A stretch of 64,000 nt of DNA from Acidobacteriota bacterium (GCA_016929335.1 JAFGIY010000193.1:24212-88211); one strand, 5' to 3'. Shown: positions 35,021 through 45,132, counted from the first letter of the stretch. Notes: generated from the letters alone by a model not told the origin. A program made the numbers and translations.

Positions 35021-36042
35021 CGATACTGGGCATAATCTGGTTTTTCCTGTTGGGAGTGCTATTCATCGGTTACTCCATCCTCGACGGTTTCGATCTGGGA
35101 GTCGGCGTCTGGCATCTGCGCGGCAGGCGCGATGAGGAACGCCGGACCATGCTGAACTCCATCGGCCCGGTCTGGGACGGGAACGAGGTCTGGCTGATCT
35201 CGGCCGGCGGTGTGCTGTTCGGGGCTTTCCCGTCCGTCTACGCCACGGTGTTCAGCGGCTTTTACTTGGCACTGATGCTTATTCTGCTCGTGCTGATGCT
35301 GCGGGCTATTGCGTTCGAGTTTCGCAGCAAACACGAATCGCCGCGATGGCGAAATACCTGGGACATCGTGTTTTCGCTTTCGAGCATTGTCGCCACCATT
35401 CTGTTCGGCGTTGCATTGGGAAATATTCTGCGGGGCGTTCCTCTGGACAAAAATGCTCTTTATACGGCCGGCTTTCTCGCGCTGCTGAATCCGTATGCGC
35501 TGCTCATCGGCGTGCTTTCACTGGCAATGTTCGCCTATCACGGCGCGCTTTATATCGTCATGAAAGCGCCGGGCGAGCTGGAAAACCGGGCTCGCGGATG
35601 GGCCGGCACGGCCGGTATGGCTTACCTGATTTTGTTTGTTATTGCATCCGTTTTTACAGCGTTTTTTCAGCCCCATCTCCTGCGCAACTACGGACGTTTC
35701 CCGGCTTTGTGGGCGCTCCCCATAATCACCATTTGCATGATCGTATTCTCCACTGCTCAGCATCGCCGCGGCCGCTGCAGGAGCTCATTCATAGCTTCGA
35801 GCGCATCGATCGCTCTGATGTGGCTCATGGTGGGAGCCGGTCTGTACCCCAACCTTGTGCCGGCGTTGGGAATGCCTGAGCGAAGCATTAATATAGCCAA
35901 TGGCGCTTCTTCGGACAGCACGCTGTTGGCTATGCTGGTAATTGCGGTGCTGTTCCTACCCCTGGTCGTGGGCTATACAATCTGGGTCTATAGGGTTTTT
36001 AAGGGAAAAGTAGACGTATCTTCGGAGTATGCCCACTATTGA
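35017..36042 (+). CDS. cydB: Cytochrome bd oxidase subunit II
   Basis: 341 residues from the ATG at 35017, overlapping the cydA stop; the track's 34678 start lies within cydA. Typical opening IWFFLLGVLFIGYSILDGFDLG and the GPVWDGNEVWLI motif near residue 50 are intact, and eight to nine hydrophobic segments follow. CydB pairs with CydA and stabilises the haem arrangement. The gene converges on sulP with 37 bases between, with no clear terminator. Confidence 0.96.
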   Translation: MTILGIIWFFLLGVLFIGYSILDGFDLGVGVWHLRGRRDEERRTMLNSIGPVWDGNEVWLISAGGVLFGAFPSVYATVFSGFYLALMLILLVLMLRAIAFEFRSKHESPRWRNTWDIVFSLSSIVATILFGVALGNILRGVPLDKNALYTAGFLALLNPYALLIGVLSLAMFAYHGALYIVMKAPGELENRARGWAGTAGMAYLILFVIASVFTAFFQPHLLRNYGRFPALWALPIITICMIVFSTAQHRRGRCRSSFIASSASIALMWLMVGAGLYPNLVPALGMPERSINIANGASSDSTLLAMLVIAVLFLPLVVGYTIWVYRVFKGKVDVSSEYAHY

Positions 36043-36079
36043 CGGACAGATCTATAGGACTTTCTTTCTTGCATCGCCG

Positions 36080-37750
36080 CTAAAAGCCGGTTTGCCCTAT
36101 CCCCCGCAGGGCGTGTTGAATGGAAAGGTAATTGATGCGATTGCCGTATTTCTGTTCCCACCCTGCATGGGTTACCAGGTCTCGCACAGGTCCCTTCATG
36201 GATGCAAAGGAAAAGCGTATCCCCTGGTGTCCATAAGCCTCCATGAGATTTTCCAGCTCATCAATGGAAACGGCATCGATATCGTTCACGCCGGACAGGT
36301 CCATGATAATCTCTTTGATTTGAGGACGGCCTGCCAGGTCCTTCGCAATTCGATCTTCCAGAAATTTCATATTTGCAAAATAAAGAGAAGCATCTACGCG
36401 AAGAATCAAGATTTCCGGAAATATCTTAACCTGCGGATAGCGCTTGATATTTCTGAAGACTCCTTCGGATTCCAGATAACCCAGTTCGGCGGTATGAGGA
36501 TAGGCGCTTTTCCAGATAAAAAGGATCAGCGAAAAGACCATGCCGATCAACAATCCCTGCTCCAGGCCGATGGTCAAGGTGCAGATAAATGTGACCAGAA
36601 ACATCCATCCATCGGCTTTCTTCAACCTGAAGAGATGAATTGCCTCTCTATAATCCACAAGGCCGCTGACGGCTGCCACGATAATCGCTCCAAGAACTGC
36701 ATTGGGCAGATAGTAAAATAGGGGGGTCAGCGCCACAAGAATCAGCAGTATGGTTACGGCTGTGATGACGGCAGCAAGTTGAGTGCGGGCTCCGGCCTGA
36801 TGATTCACCGCTGTTCTCGAGAGTCCTCCTGTGACCGGGTAGCCTGAGAAAAAGGCGCTGACCAGGTTGGCGGCGCCCAAACCTGTCAATTCGCGGTCCG
36901 GGTCCACTTTGTAGCCGGATTTGGCTGCGATATATTTCGCTACCGAAATCGATTCCATATAGCCCACAAAAACGATGACCAGTGCATTGGGAATGAGCGC
37001 CCGCACCGACGCGAGATTGTACTCGGGCATGGAAAAAGGAGGCAGACCCCGGGGTACATGTCCCACGGTCTTAAGACCGAACTCGGAAAGGCCGAAATAG
37101 GCGGCCAGTGTTCCGGCAACAACAAAAAGCATCGCGGAAGGGAAATGCGGATGCTTTATCCTGAAAAAACAGAGGCCGGCAATGCAGACAATACCGACAG
37201 CCAATGTCGGGATATTTGTTTTGCCGGCATGCCGGATAATGTCTCCCAGAAGCACGAATACGGATTGTTCATTCCCCAGGGAAATGCCCAGCAGATGCTT
37301 CATCTGGCTGAGGGCAATGATTATTGCTGCAGCGGATGTAAAGCCGCTGATGACGGCATGGGAGAAAAAGTTGATCAGAAATCCGAGCCGAACCATTCCC
37401 GCCACCAGCTGGATCACGCCGACCATGAAGCTTAAAAGTAGGACTATTGATAAATATTCTGCCGATCCGGGTTGAGCGATTGCCGAACAGGAGGCAAAAA
37501 CCAGAAGCGAAATCATTGCCACCGGTCCGACGGCGAGGTGGCGGGATGATCCCAGGAGGGCGTATGCGATCAAAGGAAGAACGGAAGCATAGAGCCCGAT
37601 TACAGGCGACAATCCTGCCAGCATCGCATACGCCATGCCTTGTGGAACAAGCATGACGGCTATCGTCAGTCCTGCCGAAATATCTGCCGGTAAATCGGAT
37701 TTCTTATACCGAATAAGCCACTCGAGCGGCAAAGCAGTGGCTTTCGACAT
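36080..37750 (-). CDS. SulP-family anion permease with STAS domain
   Basis: 556 residues. The SulP transporter core has the opening DISAGLTIAVMLVPQGMAYAMLAGL (in part) and the GLGAANLVSAFFSGYPVTGGLSRTAVN segment near 285. A cytoplasmic STAS domain ends the protein (about 435-545: IIMDLSGVNDIDAVSIDELENL). SulP proteins carry sulfate, bicarbonate or related anions, usually by symport or exchange. Its ATG follows the stop of the YeeE-like gene by 2 bases, so it is the last gene of a four-gene minus-strand sulfur operon, and sulfate or another sulfur oxyanion is the likely cargo. Confidence 0.9.
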   Translation of the reverse strand: MSKATALPLEWLIRYKKSDLPADISAGLTIAVMLVPQGMAYAMLAGLSPVIGLYASVLPLIAYALLGSSRHLAVGPVAMISLLVFASCSAIAQPGSAEYLSIVLLLSFMVGVIQLVAGMVRLGFLINFFSHAVISGFTSAAAIIIALSQMKHLLGISLGNEQSVFVLLGDIIRHAGKTNIPTLAVGIVCIAGLCFFRIKHPHFPSAMLFVVAGTLAAYFGLSEFGLKTVGHVPRGLPPFSMPEYNLASVRALIPNALVIVFVGYMESISVAKYIAAKSGYKVDPDRELTGLGAANLVSAFFSGYPVTGGLSRTAVNHQAGARTQLAAVITAVTILLILVALTPLFYYLPNAVLGAIIVAAVSGLVDYREAIHLFRLKKADGWMFLVTFICTLTIGLEQGLLIGMVFSLILFIWKSAYPHTAELGYLESEGVFRNIKRYPQVKIFPEILILRVDASLYFANMKFLEDRIAKDLAGRPQIKEIIMDLSGVNDIDAVSIDELENLMEAYGHQGIRFSFASMKGPVRDLVTHAGWEQKYGNRINYLSIQHALRGIGQTGF

Positions 37751-37752
37751 AG

Positions 37753-38310
37753 CTATGTCCCCGATTTTTCGATGAAATGCAACAAGGCAATAATCATGAT
37801 GGCCACTGCGGCCACAATAATCCAGTGATTGACTTTCAACAGCTCCGGCAGCGTCATTTCGCCGAAGTTGCCTTTGCTTAAAACAGGTTTGTGAATCTTA
37901 TGGTAGATTGACGCGAATAGTCCCGCACCGATCAAAATGCCGACCACACCGCCGAGAAGCGCATCCAGACATCCCTGACCGATGGCGCCGGCGGCCGTGC
38001 CGGGGCAATATCCCAACGTGCCGAAACCGATTCCAAAGATCAAACCCCCGATGACGCTCGATCCAACCGATCCCGGTTTTGGATGAAGCCGGGCCAATCC
38101 CATGCTCCGGAGCAGATGCACTCCGATCATGCCGGTAAGCACTGCGCTAAGCATGATCTTCACAACGGTGAAATCATTGAGAAGCAGCTGGTTGATTATG
38201 ACATCGTATGTGGTAACTCCTCCTTTTTGGAGCAGGAAGCCGAAGCAGATCCCGAGCAGGAGGCCCAGGATCAGCTGAATTTTGTTATTTGCATGAATGG
38301 ATTTCAGCAT
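37753..38310 (-). CDS. YeeE/YedE-family sulfur transport protein, half 2
   Basis: 185 residues from the ATG at 38310 with a strong AAAGGAGG; the track start at 38502 is inside the neighbour. About five hydrophobic segments. The family glycine/cysteine motif is GTLGYCPGTAAGAIGQG near residue 100. YeeE/YedE proteins import thiosulfate or similar sulfane-sulfur anions through conserved cysteines. The gene follows half 1 by 16 bases, so the two short proteins probably make one split transporter. Downstream is sulP. Confidence 0.85.
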   Translation of the reverse strand: MLKSIHANNKIQLILGLLLGICFGFLLQKGGVTTYDVIINQLLLNDFTVVKIMLSAVLTGMIGVHLLRSMGLARLHPKPGSVGSSVIGGLIFGIGFGTLGYCPGTAAGAIGQGCLDALLGGVVGILIGAGLFASIYHKIHKPVLSKGNFGEMTLPELLKVNHWIIVAAVAIMIIALLHFIEKSGT

Positions 38311-38326
38311 TGCGCCTCCTTTCGGC

Positions 38327-38845
38327 TTAGAGCAGCACTTTGTAGATAAACATGGCCGTAGCGATCCCGCCGGCGAAAAAACAGACGGCGGCCAGCCAGC
38401 TGCTGACCGCCAGTTGCAGCGTCCCGCTGATGCCGTGGCCGCTGGTGCAACCTCCGGCCCAACGGGCGCCAAAGCCCATAATGATGCCCCCCAACAAAGC
38501 AACAGCCCATCGCGCCGGGATATGACTGCCGGCTTCAGCCTGCCACATGGGCGGGATCCATTCGAACGAGAACTGCCCGGATAGGATTGAGGAGACGAAT
38601 GCTCCCACTACAATGCCTATCACAACCATCCATTCCCAATCGATCGTCGGAGCAAATTGTTGATAATAGGGTTTCTCCTTTACCTTTTGCCCTCGGAAGA
38701 GTTTCTCTATCATGCCGCTGGTCCGTGCAAAGGCGGTGGAGCAACCGATGGGCTTATCTGACAGCAAAAATGCCAGCCAGCTTAGAATTCCGATTCCGAT
38801 GCCGACTGCATAGGGCGACCATCGTTCCATTGCCAGCCATTCCAT
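38327..38845 (-). CDS. YeeE/YedE-family sulfur transport protein, half 1
   Basis: 172 residues from the ATG at 38845 with AAGGAGG upstream; the track start at 38953 is inside the previous gene. Conserved cysteines occur in DKPIGCSTAFARTSG near residue 35 and in WAGGCTSGHGISGTLQ near 135, the motif of the YeeE/YedE family. With half 2 it should form the membrane channel for thiosulfate or a related compound, delivering sulfur to the cytoplasm where the rhodanese fusion acts. Confidence 0.85.
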   Translation of the reverse strand: MEWLAMERWSPYAVGIGIGILSWLAFLLSDKPIGCSTAFARTSGMIEKLFRGQKVKEKPYYQQFAPTIDWEWMVVIGIVVGAFVSSILSGQFSFEWIPPMWQAEAGSHIPARWAVALLGGIIMGFGARWAGGCTSGHGISGTLQLAVSSWLAAVCFFAGGIATAMFIYKVLL

Positions 38846-38880
38846 GTGTTCCTCCTTATCCCAAAACGAACAAGAAATTC

Positions 38881-40323
38881 CTATGATCGGGCCAGATTGT
38901 AGGTCTGTTGCAGATCTATTCTTGGGACGTGCGGCGCTATGCAGATCGGGCAAGTCTGGCTGTAACCTGCTGCGCTGTATCCTGTCATGCCGCCTGCTAC
39001 GTTGATGACATTTTCAAAGCCTCTCTGTTTCAGCAGCGCAGTAGAGAGACTCGACCTGTGCCCGGTGCTGCAAATCAATGCTATCGGTTTGGACTTTTTC
39101 AGAATTTTATAGCGGGATCGCAGATCAGGCGCCGGGATATTAATGGCGCCTTCAATATGTTGCGCTTCAAATTCGCCGGCAGCTCTCACATCAACCAGGG
39201 TAAGCTCATCGCCTTTTTTCATAATCCGGCTGAGCTCAACCGCCGAAATTTGAGCGACGTGGTTGGCTGGGAGGCCTGCCCTTGCCCATTCAAACATTCC
39301 TCCATCAAGGTAACCGATGGCCTTGTCCAGTCCGACGCGCTTCAACAGGATCCCGGCTTCGCGGGCTTCCATCAGAGAATTGCTCACAATCAGAATATTC
39401 TGGTCGGGCGGCAGAATCCATCCGGCAAAGGTGGCGAAGTTTCCACTGATATCAATATTATAGGATCCCGGGATATGCTGGCCGCCGAATGCTTCATAGC
39501 TTCGAATATCCAGAATGAAAGTGCTCTTTCTCTCGGCAGCCTTTTTAAACTCACTGGGAGCCATGGGTATTATCTGCGGCAACTCCCGCACCAAAGCGGG
39601 GCCTTTACCATTGATGGCGCTGCAGCGGCTGAAATGATCGGGAGCTGCCGGCATATTGGTTGTCAGCGATTTGATGAATTCATCCCGATCGCTAATCAGC
39701 AAAGCGCTGTTGTATCTCCGCTCATATCCTATTGTGCTTGTGCGTTTAGCCCCCATAGCCCGGCCGCAGAGCGATCCGGCTCCATGAGCGGGACAGACCT
39801 CGCAGAAATCGGGCAACTTCATCAGCTTTTTATGCAGGCTGTCATAGAGCTTGGAGGCAAGACTCTCCGCTATCCCCGGGAAGAGATCGGGGCGTCCGAC
39901 GTCTCCCACAAAAAGAGTGTCTCCGCAGAAAACGGCTGCCGGTTCGCTTCCGCGGCTGGTATCGGTTACGATGTAGCTGATGTGCTCCGGAGTGTGTCCG
40001 GGAGTCTCTATTACCTTGATACGCATGTTTTCAATCTTAAAGGTATCCCCCTCTGCTACGGCTTTATGTTTGAATTGGCACTTGGCCGATTTTGGGGCAT
40101 AGATAACGGCGCCTGTCGCCTCAGCGAGATCCAGATGCCCGGAGATGAAATCTGCATGAAGATGCGTCTCAAGAATATGGGTGATTTCCATCCCCATATC
40201 TTCCGCGGCCTCGATGTACATGCTGATGTCTCTACTCGGATCTATGATGGCGCATGTGGTTTCGCCGCCGAGCAAATACGAACTGTGTGCTAAGCCCTTT
40301 ACAAAAAACTGCTGTACAAACAT
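38881..40323 (-). CDS. Persulfide dioxygenase-like metallo-beta-lactamase fused to two rhodanese domains
   Basis: 480 residues. Residues 1-240 are an ETHE1-like metallo-beta-lactamase: metal motif HLHADFISGH near 55, GHTPEHISY near 110, FCGDTLFVGDVGRPD near 133 and CPAHGAGSLCG near 178. Two rhodanese domains follow (about 265-360 and 375-465). The second has the catalytic cysteine loop CSTGHRSS. The first has VSNSLME in the equivalent place and so lacks the cysteine and is probably structural. ETHE1 enzymes oxidise glutathione persulfide to sulfite; fusion to rhodanese couples persulfide transfer to oxidation. First gene of the YeeE-SulP operon. Confidence 0.9.
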   Translation of the reverse strand: MFVQQFFVKGLAHSSYLLGGETTCAIIDPSRDISMYIEAAEDMGMEITHILETHLHADFISGHLDLAEATGAVIYAPKSAKCQFKHKAVAEGDTFKIENMRIKVIETPGHTPEHISYIVTDTSRGSEPAAVFCGDTLFVGDVGRPDLFPGIAESLASKLYDSLHKKLMKLPDFCEVCPAHGAGSLCGRAMGAKRTSTIGYERRYNSALLISDRDEFIKSLTTNMPAAPDHFSRCSAINGKGPALVRELPQIIPMAPSEFKKAAERKSTFILDIRSYEAFGGQHIPGSYNIDISGNFATFAGWILPPDQNILIVSNSLMEAREAGILLKRVGLDKAIGYLDGGMFEWARAGLPANHVAQISAVELSRIMKKGDELTLVDVRAAGEFEAQHIEGAINIPAPDLRSRYKILKKSKPIALICSTGHRSSLSTALLKQRGFENVINVAGGMTGYSAAGYSQTCPICIAPHVPRIDLQQTYNLARS

Positions 40324-40729
40324 GCAAAACCTCCCTTATTTGCGTTTAACGTATTTTCCCACACCCTCATTAGTCCTTTTTATAGCCCGAAAAGAGGCTT
40401 TTTCAAAGGTACATCTGAATAAGTGATAAACCACAACTGCCCCATAATTCAAGGCACTCTACTGAATTCAATTTATCCCGGATTATTAAGGAAAAGCGTC
40501 AGGCATGACCGATATGGGAATGCGCGATTACGCATCTTTCATGTGGGTCGCGGCTGAAGCCGCGACCCACATGGAAATCTTTGCTTATGCAGATTGCGTC
40601 TTCGCCACTACGGTTTTCAACCCCATTGTTGAGTTTTGAGACGGTCTCGTGAGCCCTGGGTAAATGGGATTCTACTGTCGGCGACCCTGCAAGGGCGAGA
40701 CAGTCAGAGTCACCCTTGCGGTTATGCAA
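40324..40729 (+). repeat. Intergenic repeat element, copy 1 (40540-40648)
   Basis: A perfect palindrome CATGTGGGTCGCGGCT-GA-AGCCGCGACCCACATG (shown in halves) at 40540-40573 is followed by ATTGCGTCTTCGCCACTAC and ends in GAGTTTTGAGACGGTCTC at 40648, itself palindromic at the end. The same series occurs at 59323-59531 and, reversed, at 63820-63915. The rest of this 406-base gap shows nothing else. Confidence 0.8.
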
Positions 40730-42007
40730 TCACTGTCGGATCGGGGATTCAAACACAGCCGCTTTCCCAAGTTCGGCCTCGATTTCCAGCAGCCGGTTGT
40801 ATTTCGCGATGCGTTCGCTTCTGCACGCAGAACCGCTCTTAATTTGCCCGCCGCCCATCGCTACTGCAAAGTCAGCCATGAAAGCGTCTTCCGTTTCTCC
40901 GGAGCGATGCGAAATCACAAAGCCCCAGCCGGCCTTCCTGCAGAGGTGAATCGCTTCAACCGTCTCCGTTACACTGCCGATCTGGTTCAATTTAATAAGC
41001 ACGGCGTTGGTTGATTTTTCGGCGATGCCACGCGCAATGAACTTGGTATTCGTCACATAAAGATCATCGCCGACTATCTGAATGCGCGATCCCAGCGCTG
41101 CGGTATGCTCGCGAAAACCATCCCAATCGTTTTCTGCCAAACCATCTTCAATTGAAATAACGTGATATTTATCAATCCATGTTTTGTAAAGGGCCGTCAT
41201 CTCAACGCTGGTTTTCTTCCCCTGGCCGGACTTCGAGAGATTGTAGGCACCCTTTTCGAAGAAGGAGCTGGCAGCCGGATCCAGAGCAATTCCTATATCC
41301 TTGCCCGGCTTATATCCTGCTTTTTGGATTGCTTCGACGATCACTTCACACGCTTCATCGTTGCTCTTCAGATCAGGCGCGAATCCGCCTTCGTCGCCGA
41401 CCGCGGTGGCATATCCCTTCTTCTTAAGGATCTTTTTAAGAGTATGGAAAACTTCTGCGCAGTATCGCAGCCCCTCGGCAAAGCTGGGTGCGCCTACGGG
41501 CATCACCATAAATTCCTGCAGGTCGACGCTGTTGTCTGCATGCTTGCCGCCATTGAGTATGTTCATCATCGGCACGGGAATTCGAACCGCGCCGGGTCCT
41601 CCGAGATACGCATATAGGGGAAGATTGGCGGCAATGGATGCAGTGCGCGCCGCCGCCATCGAGACTCCGAGAATGGCATTTGCACCCAGCTTGGTTTTAT
41701 TGGGAGTCCCATCCAAATCGATCATGGTTCGGTCAATTTCTACCTGGCGGCCGGGATCCATCCCGATGATTCTGGGGGCGATTATCTTGTTAACATTAGA
41801 CACAGCCTTCAGGACACCCTTGCCGTCGTAGCGCTTATTATCATTATCACGAAGCTCGCAAGCCTCATTTTCTCCGGTGGAAGCGCCGGACGGCACCGAA
41901 GCGCTTGCCGTTATTCCATTGTTCAGTGTTACGAACGCGCGCAAGGTCGGATTGCCGCGCGAGTCCAGAATTTCAATTGCTCGAATTGATTCAATTTTCA
42001 GGCTCAT
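40730..42007 (-). CDS. eno: Enolase
   Basis: 425 residues from the ATG at 42007 with AAAGGAGG; the track start at 42091 adds 28 unrelated residues. It converts 2-phosphoglycerate to phosphoenolpyruvate in glycolysis and gluconeogenesis. Signatures: [10 protein letters not shown] at the start, [15 protein letters not shown], the Mg ligands in [23 protein letters not shown] and VGDDLYVTN, catalytic lysine in [13 protein letters not shown], and the SHRSGETED loop. Typical length and all catalytic residues present. Monocistronic, flanked by repeat-bearing gaps on both sides. Confidence 0.97.
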   Translation of the reverse strand: MSLKIESIRAIEILDSRGNPTLRAFVTLNNGITASASVPSGASTGENEACELRDNDNKRYDGKGVLKAVSNVNKIIAPRIIGMDPGRQVEIDRTMIDLDGTPNKTKLGANAILGVSMAAARTASIAANLPLYAYLGGPGAVRIPVPMMNILNGGKHADNSVDLQEFMVMPVGAPSFAEGLRYCAEVFHTLKKILKKKGYATAVGDEGGFAPDLKSNDEACEVIVEAIQKAGYKPGKDIGIALDPAASSFFEKGAYNLSKSGQGKKTSVEMTALYKTWIDKYHVISIEDGLAENDWDGFREHTAALGSRIQIVGDDLYVTNTKFIARGIAEKSTNAVLIKLNQIGSVTETVEAIHLCRKAGWGFVISHRSGETEDAFMADFAVAMGGGQIKSGSACRSERIAKYNRLLEIEAELGKAAVFESPIRQ

Positions 42008-42637
42008 GATCCCTCCTTTATATAGGCAGGCCTCGCCGCGGAGCGGTGAATAAGCTTCCGGCTGAATGAAAAGCGCCGCGCATCCAGGCATTCGACTGCA
42101 GCGAGGACAAAAGAAAGATACTCCTTTTCTCGGTTCCGCAGGGAGTTGATTTTCTGCCGGCTTGGAGTTGATTCAACTCTAAGACTCCAAGGCTCGGAGG
42201 CTCCAAGAAAAGATCCCAATGTTTCTTTCCTTTAGGAATGCAGTGCCAACCGCTTTGAGCGGCTCATAATTTAAAGCCTCCGGTTCGGCAGGAGTGATAT
42301 TTACTTCTTGACATGCGAAAAGTATGCCGCATTATAGGAGTCGTTTCCTGATGAAAGGAGTTGAATGCAATGAATTTTGCATTCCTTTATTGACTGTGAT
42401 GTGAGCTGTGCGGCTCCCCGTGCGGGAGGCCGGATTTTCCAGCGGCGGTTTGTCGCAAAGGGGAATCAAGGCGCACATCCGACTGGATGAATCCTCTGCT
42501 TTAATCCCGCCTTTATCTCCCTTTCACAAACTCCGCTGAATATTTGCCGCTGCGACATCGGTTAGGCGTGTGATGGCGTTCATTTACGCAACAGATGGCG
42601 CAGAAGGCGATCCATAAATTATTTTTGCGAAAGGGAT
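42008..42637 (+). repeat. Intergenic region with 47-base dispersed repeat (42174-42220)
   Basis: About 630 bases without a supported gene. CAACTCTAAGACTCCAAGGC... at 42174-42220 matches 56404-56450 at 42 of 47 positions. GGAGTGATATTT at 42290 also recurs at 56391. A GAATGCAA/TTGCATTC hairpin lies at 42363-42384. Confidence 0.55.
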
Positions 42638-43804
42638 ATGTGCATGATGTGCTATGGAGAAAGTGAAAAAACAAGCGGAGACCGGCGGCGACCGCCGGCA
42701 TTTCTGACAGCGATATGTCTGATTCATCTTTGTGCTCTACCGGCCCTCTGCGGGGTGAAAACAAAAATCGACGATGAAAAATGGTTCGAAATCGGCGCCA
42801 GAGTTCAGGGGTGGTATCAGTCCGTCAGCGAAGAAGATGCCGACCACCTGAATGATTTCATGGTACGAAGAGCGTACCTCTATCTGCAGGGGCAGGTGGC
42901 GCCCAAACTGACATTTTTTGCTCATATCGCGGGCGACCGGCTCGGACAGGAAGGCGTCGATAGTCCCGGTTCCGGACTGGGGACGGGTGTCAGCCTGCGG
43001 GACGGCTGGATTGCCTTTTCGCCGTATGACGAACTGAAGATACAGGCGGGCAGAATGTATGTGCCTTTCACCCGATCATTCGGGACGGAAAGCACGTTCG
43101 CTCTGCTTACCTTGGATCTGCCGTTCACTCAGGGAGGCGTCCGGGCAAAAGGATTTTTCCCATGCAATGTGGGAAGAGACGATGGAGTTACTGTGTGGGG
43201 GAACCTGGCTAAAGGGATCGTTCAATATCGAGTCGGCGTATTCGATGGCCAGCAGGGAACTCAGAATACACAGAAAAGTCCGCGCACCGCAGCCAGAATT
43301 TCCATTAATCCGCTCGAAAGCGAAGGCAGCTTCTACAATAAAGGGAATTATCTCGGAACAAAGAAGGTGCTCTCTTTCGGAGTAGGATTCGATCGGCAGG
43401 CAGATTTGAAATGGGGTGCCGGCCGTCCAACCTCTGATTATTCCGCATGGACAACGGATGTCTTTTTTGATCACCCGGTAAAATCAGGTGCTGCCATCGT
43501 CGAATGGGCCTACACGGGAATTAAAAACTCCCAGGATTATGGAGACGCCAAAACCTGGTATCTGCAGGGGGGATGGCTGTTGCCTAAGTTTGCCGATAAA
43601 TTCCGGCTGCAGCCGTATGCGAAATACGAATCTGTTTATAGAAATACGGCAGCGGACACAAAATATGCGGGTGGCGGCATCAACCTGTTTTTCAGACAGC
43701 ATGACGCAAAACTCACTTTTGAATTCGACAAGGTCCTGCCGGAATCCGGATCTTCGGAACGATCCAAGTCGATCTTTACCATTCAAATGCAGGTAGGCAT
43801 TTGA
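42638..43804 (+). CDS. Phosphate-selective porin O/P-like outer-membrane protein
   Basis: 388 residues. After a signal sequence (AICLIHLCALPALCG) the protein shows OprO/OprP features: EIGARVQGWYQS and DFMVRRAYLYLQGQVAPKLTFFAHIAG (in part), then SLRDGWIAFSPYDELKIQAGRMYVPFTRSFG. It ends in a barrel strand IFTIQMQVGI. These trimeric porins pass anions, classically phosphate. It lies 217 bases upstream of the YedE selenium transporter on the same strand, so it may admit selenium oxyanions; that cargo is inferred from position only. The start codon is uncertain because an ATG pair occurs at the N terminus. Confidence 0.82.
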   Translation: MCMMCYGESEKTSGDRRRPPAFLTAICLIHLCALPALCGVKTKIDDEKWFEIGARVQGWYQSVSEEDADHLNDFMVRRAYLYLQGQVAPKLTFFAHIAGDRLGQEGVDSPGSGLGTGVSLRDGWIAFSPYDELKIQAGRMYVPFTRSFGTESTFALLTLDLPFTQGGVRAKGFFPCNVGRDDGVTVWGNLAKGIVQYRVGVFDGQQGTQNTQKSPRTAARISINPLESEGSFYNKGNYLGTKKVLSFGVGFDRQADLKWGAGRPTSDYSAWTTDVFFDHPVKSGAAIVEWAYTGIKNSQDYGDAKTWYLQGGWLLPKFADKFRLQPYAKYESVYRNTAADTKYAGGGINLFFRQHDAKLTFEFDKVLPESGSSERSKSIFTIQMQVGI

Positions 43805-44021
43805 TCTTTATTCAGTGGAAAGAGGCAGCCCCATGTCAACATGCGCATCATTGGGCTATTTAGCCAACGGAGATTTCAGAATGCAGTCGCGGCCAGGTCC
43901 TCTTTCCTTCCCCCGCGCAGACGCAGCTCTCAAAAGCGGGACACGCTGTACGGGCGGAGATGTGTCATTGAAGAATGTTACTTCCATAAAACAGATTTCT
44001 TAAACCTTATGAGAAAAGCCT

Positions 44022-45116
44022 ATGAATAGATTCGTTCAGTTCTTTGCTACTCGATGGGGAATCATCCTGGTCGGAGCGATCATCGGGATCTTTGCCCAGC
44101 TTCTGCAAAAGTGGGGAAATCCTGCAAACATGGGAATCTGCGTTGCCTGTTTTGAGCGGGATATCGCAGGGGCTCTGGGGCTTCACAGGGCTGCTGTTGT
44201 TCAGTATATGCGGCCTGAAATTATCGGCTTTGTAATCGGCTCCATGATTGCAGCCTATATATTTAGGGAGTTCAGAGCCCGCGCAGGTTCGGCGCCCATT
44301 GTGCGTTTCATGCTGGGCATTTTTGCCATGATCGGAGCTCTGGTTTTCCTAGGGTGCCCCTGGCGGGCAGTGCTTCGTCTTGCAGGCGGCGATTGGAATG
44401 CGATTTTCGGCATTCTCGGTTTGATAGGAGGCATATGGATTGGGACGCTATTTCTTAAGAGCGGCTACGATCTGGGACGTTCCAGCGCCACCTACGCTTC
44501 TGTCGGCTGGCTGTTGCCTTTAACCATGCTGGGATTTCTTGTGCTTCTGTTTGTTTTCCCGCAAGTGGCAGGACAGGATAAGAATGGTGTTCTGTTTTTC
44601 AGCCTTAAAGGTCCCGGCTCGATGCATGCGCCGATTCTGGTGTCTTTGGGAGTCGGCCTCCTGATCGGTTTCCTGGCGCAGAGAAGCAGGTTCTGCACCA
44701 TGGGCGCCATCCGGGATTTCATACTTTTCCGGCAAACGCACCTTCTCTCAGGATTTCTAACGCTTGTTATAGTCGCGTTTCTTGCCAATCTGGTATTAGG
44801 GCAGTTCCATCCCGGTTTCATGAAACAACCGGTCGCGCATACCATGGGCTTATGGAATTTCGGCGGCATGGTCCTGGCGGGATTGGCCTTTGCACTGGCC
44901 GGCGGTTGCCCTGGACGACAGCTCTTTCTTGCAGGCGAAGGGGACGGAGACGCGGCTGTTTTTGTTTTGGGAATGATCACGGGCGCCGGCATTGCACACA
45001 ACTTCGGTCTGGCAAGTTCTCCGGAGGGAGTAGGGCCTTATGGGATTCCCGCAGTGATTATCGGGCTGCTGGTTTGCCTTTTTATCGGTTTCACTATGAG
45101 AAAACAATCGGCTTGA
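44022..45116 (+). CDS. yedE: YedE-type putative selenium transporter
   Basis: 364 residues with about ten hydrophobic segments. Family cysteine motifs are visible: NMGICVACFERDIAGALG near residue 35, FLGCPWRA near 108, QRSRFCTMGAIRDF near 218 and LAGGCPGRQLFLAGEGDGDAA near 290. This long YedE version co-occurs with selD, yedF and DUF3343 across bacteria and is held to import a selenium compound, although transport has not been shown for most. Sixteen bases separate it from yedF. The operon reads porin, yedE, yedF, desulfurase, DUF3343, selD. Confidence 0.9.
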   Translation: MNRFVQFFATRWGIILVGAIIGIFAQLLQKWGNPANMGICVACFERDIAGALGLHRAAVVQYMRPEIIGFVIGSMIAAYIFREFRARAGSAPIVRFMLGIFAMIGALVFLGCPWRAVLRLAGGDWNAIFGILGLIGGIWIGTLFLKSGYDLGRSSATYASVGWLLPLTMLGFLVLLFVFPQVAGQDKNGVLFFSLKGPGSMHAPILVSLGVGLLIGFLAQRSRFCTMGAIRDFILFRQTHLLSGFLTLVIVAFLANLVLGQFHPGFMKQPVAHTMGLWNFGGMVLAGLAFALAGGCPGRQLFLAGEGDGDAAVFVLGMITGAGIAHNFGLASSPEGVGPYGIPAVIIGLLVCLFIGFTMRKQSA

Positions 45117-45132
45117 GCAAAGGAGGTGTCGT

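Noticed and set aside
38908-40293. 461-residue plus-strand ORF
   Set aside because: Exact antisense shadow of the persulfide dioxygenase-rhodanese gene; no ribosome site and an unlikely composition.
42363-42384. GAATGCAA/TTGCATTC hairpin as a terminator
   Set aside because: AT-rich weak stem with no gene transcribed into it on the matching strand.
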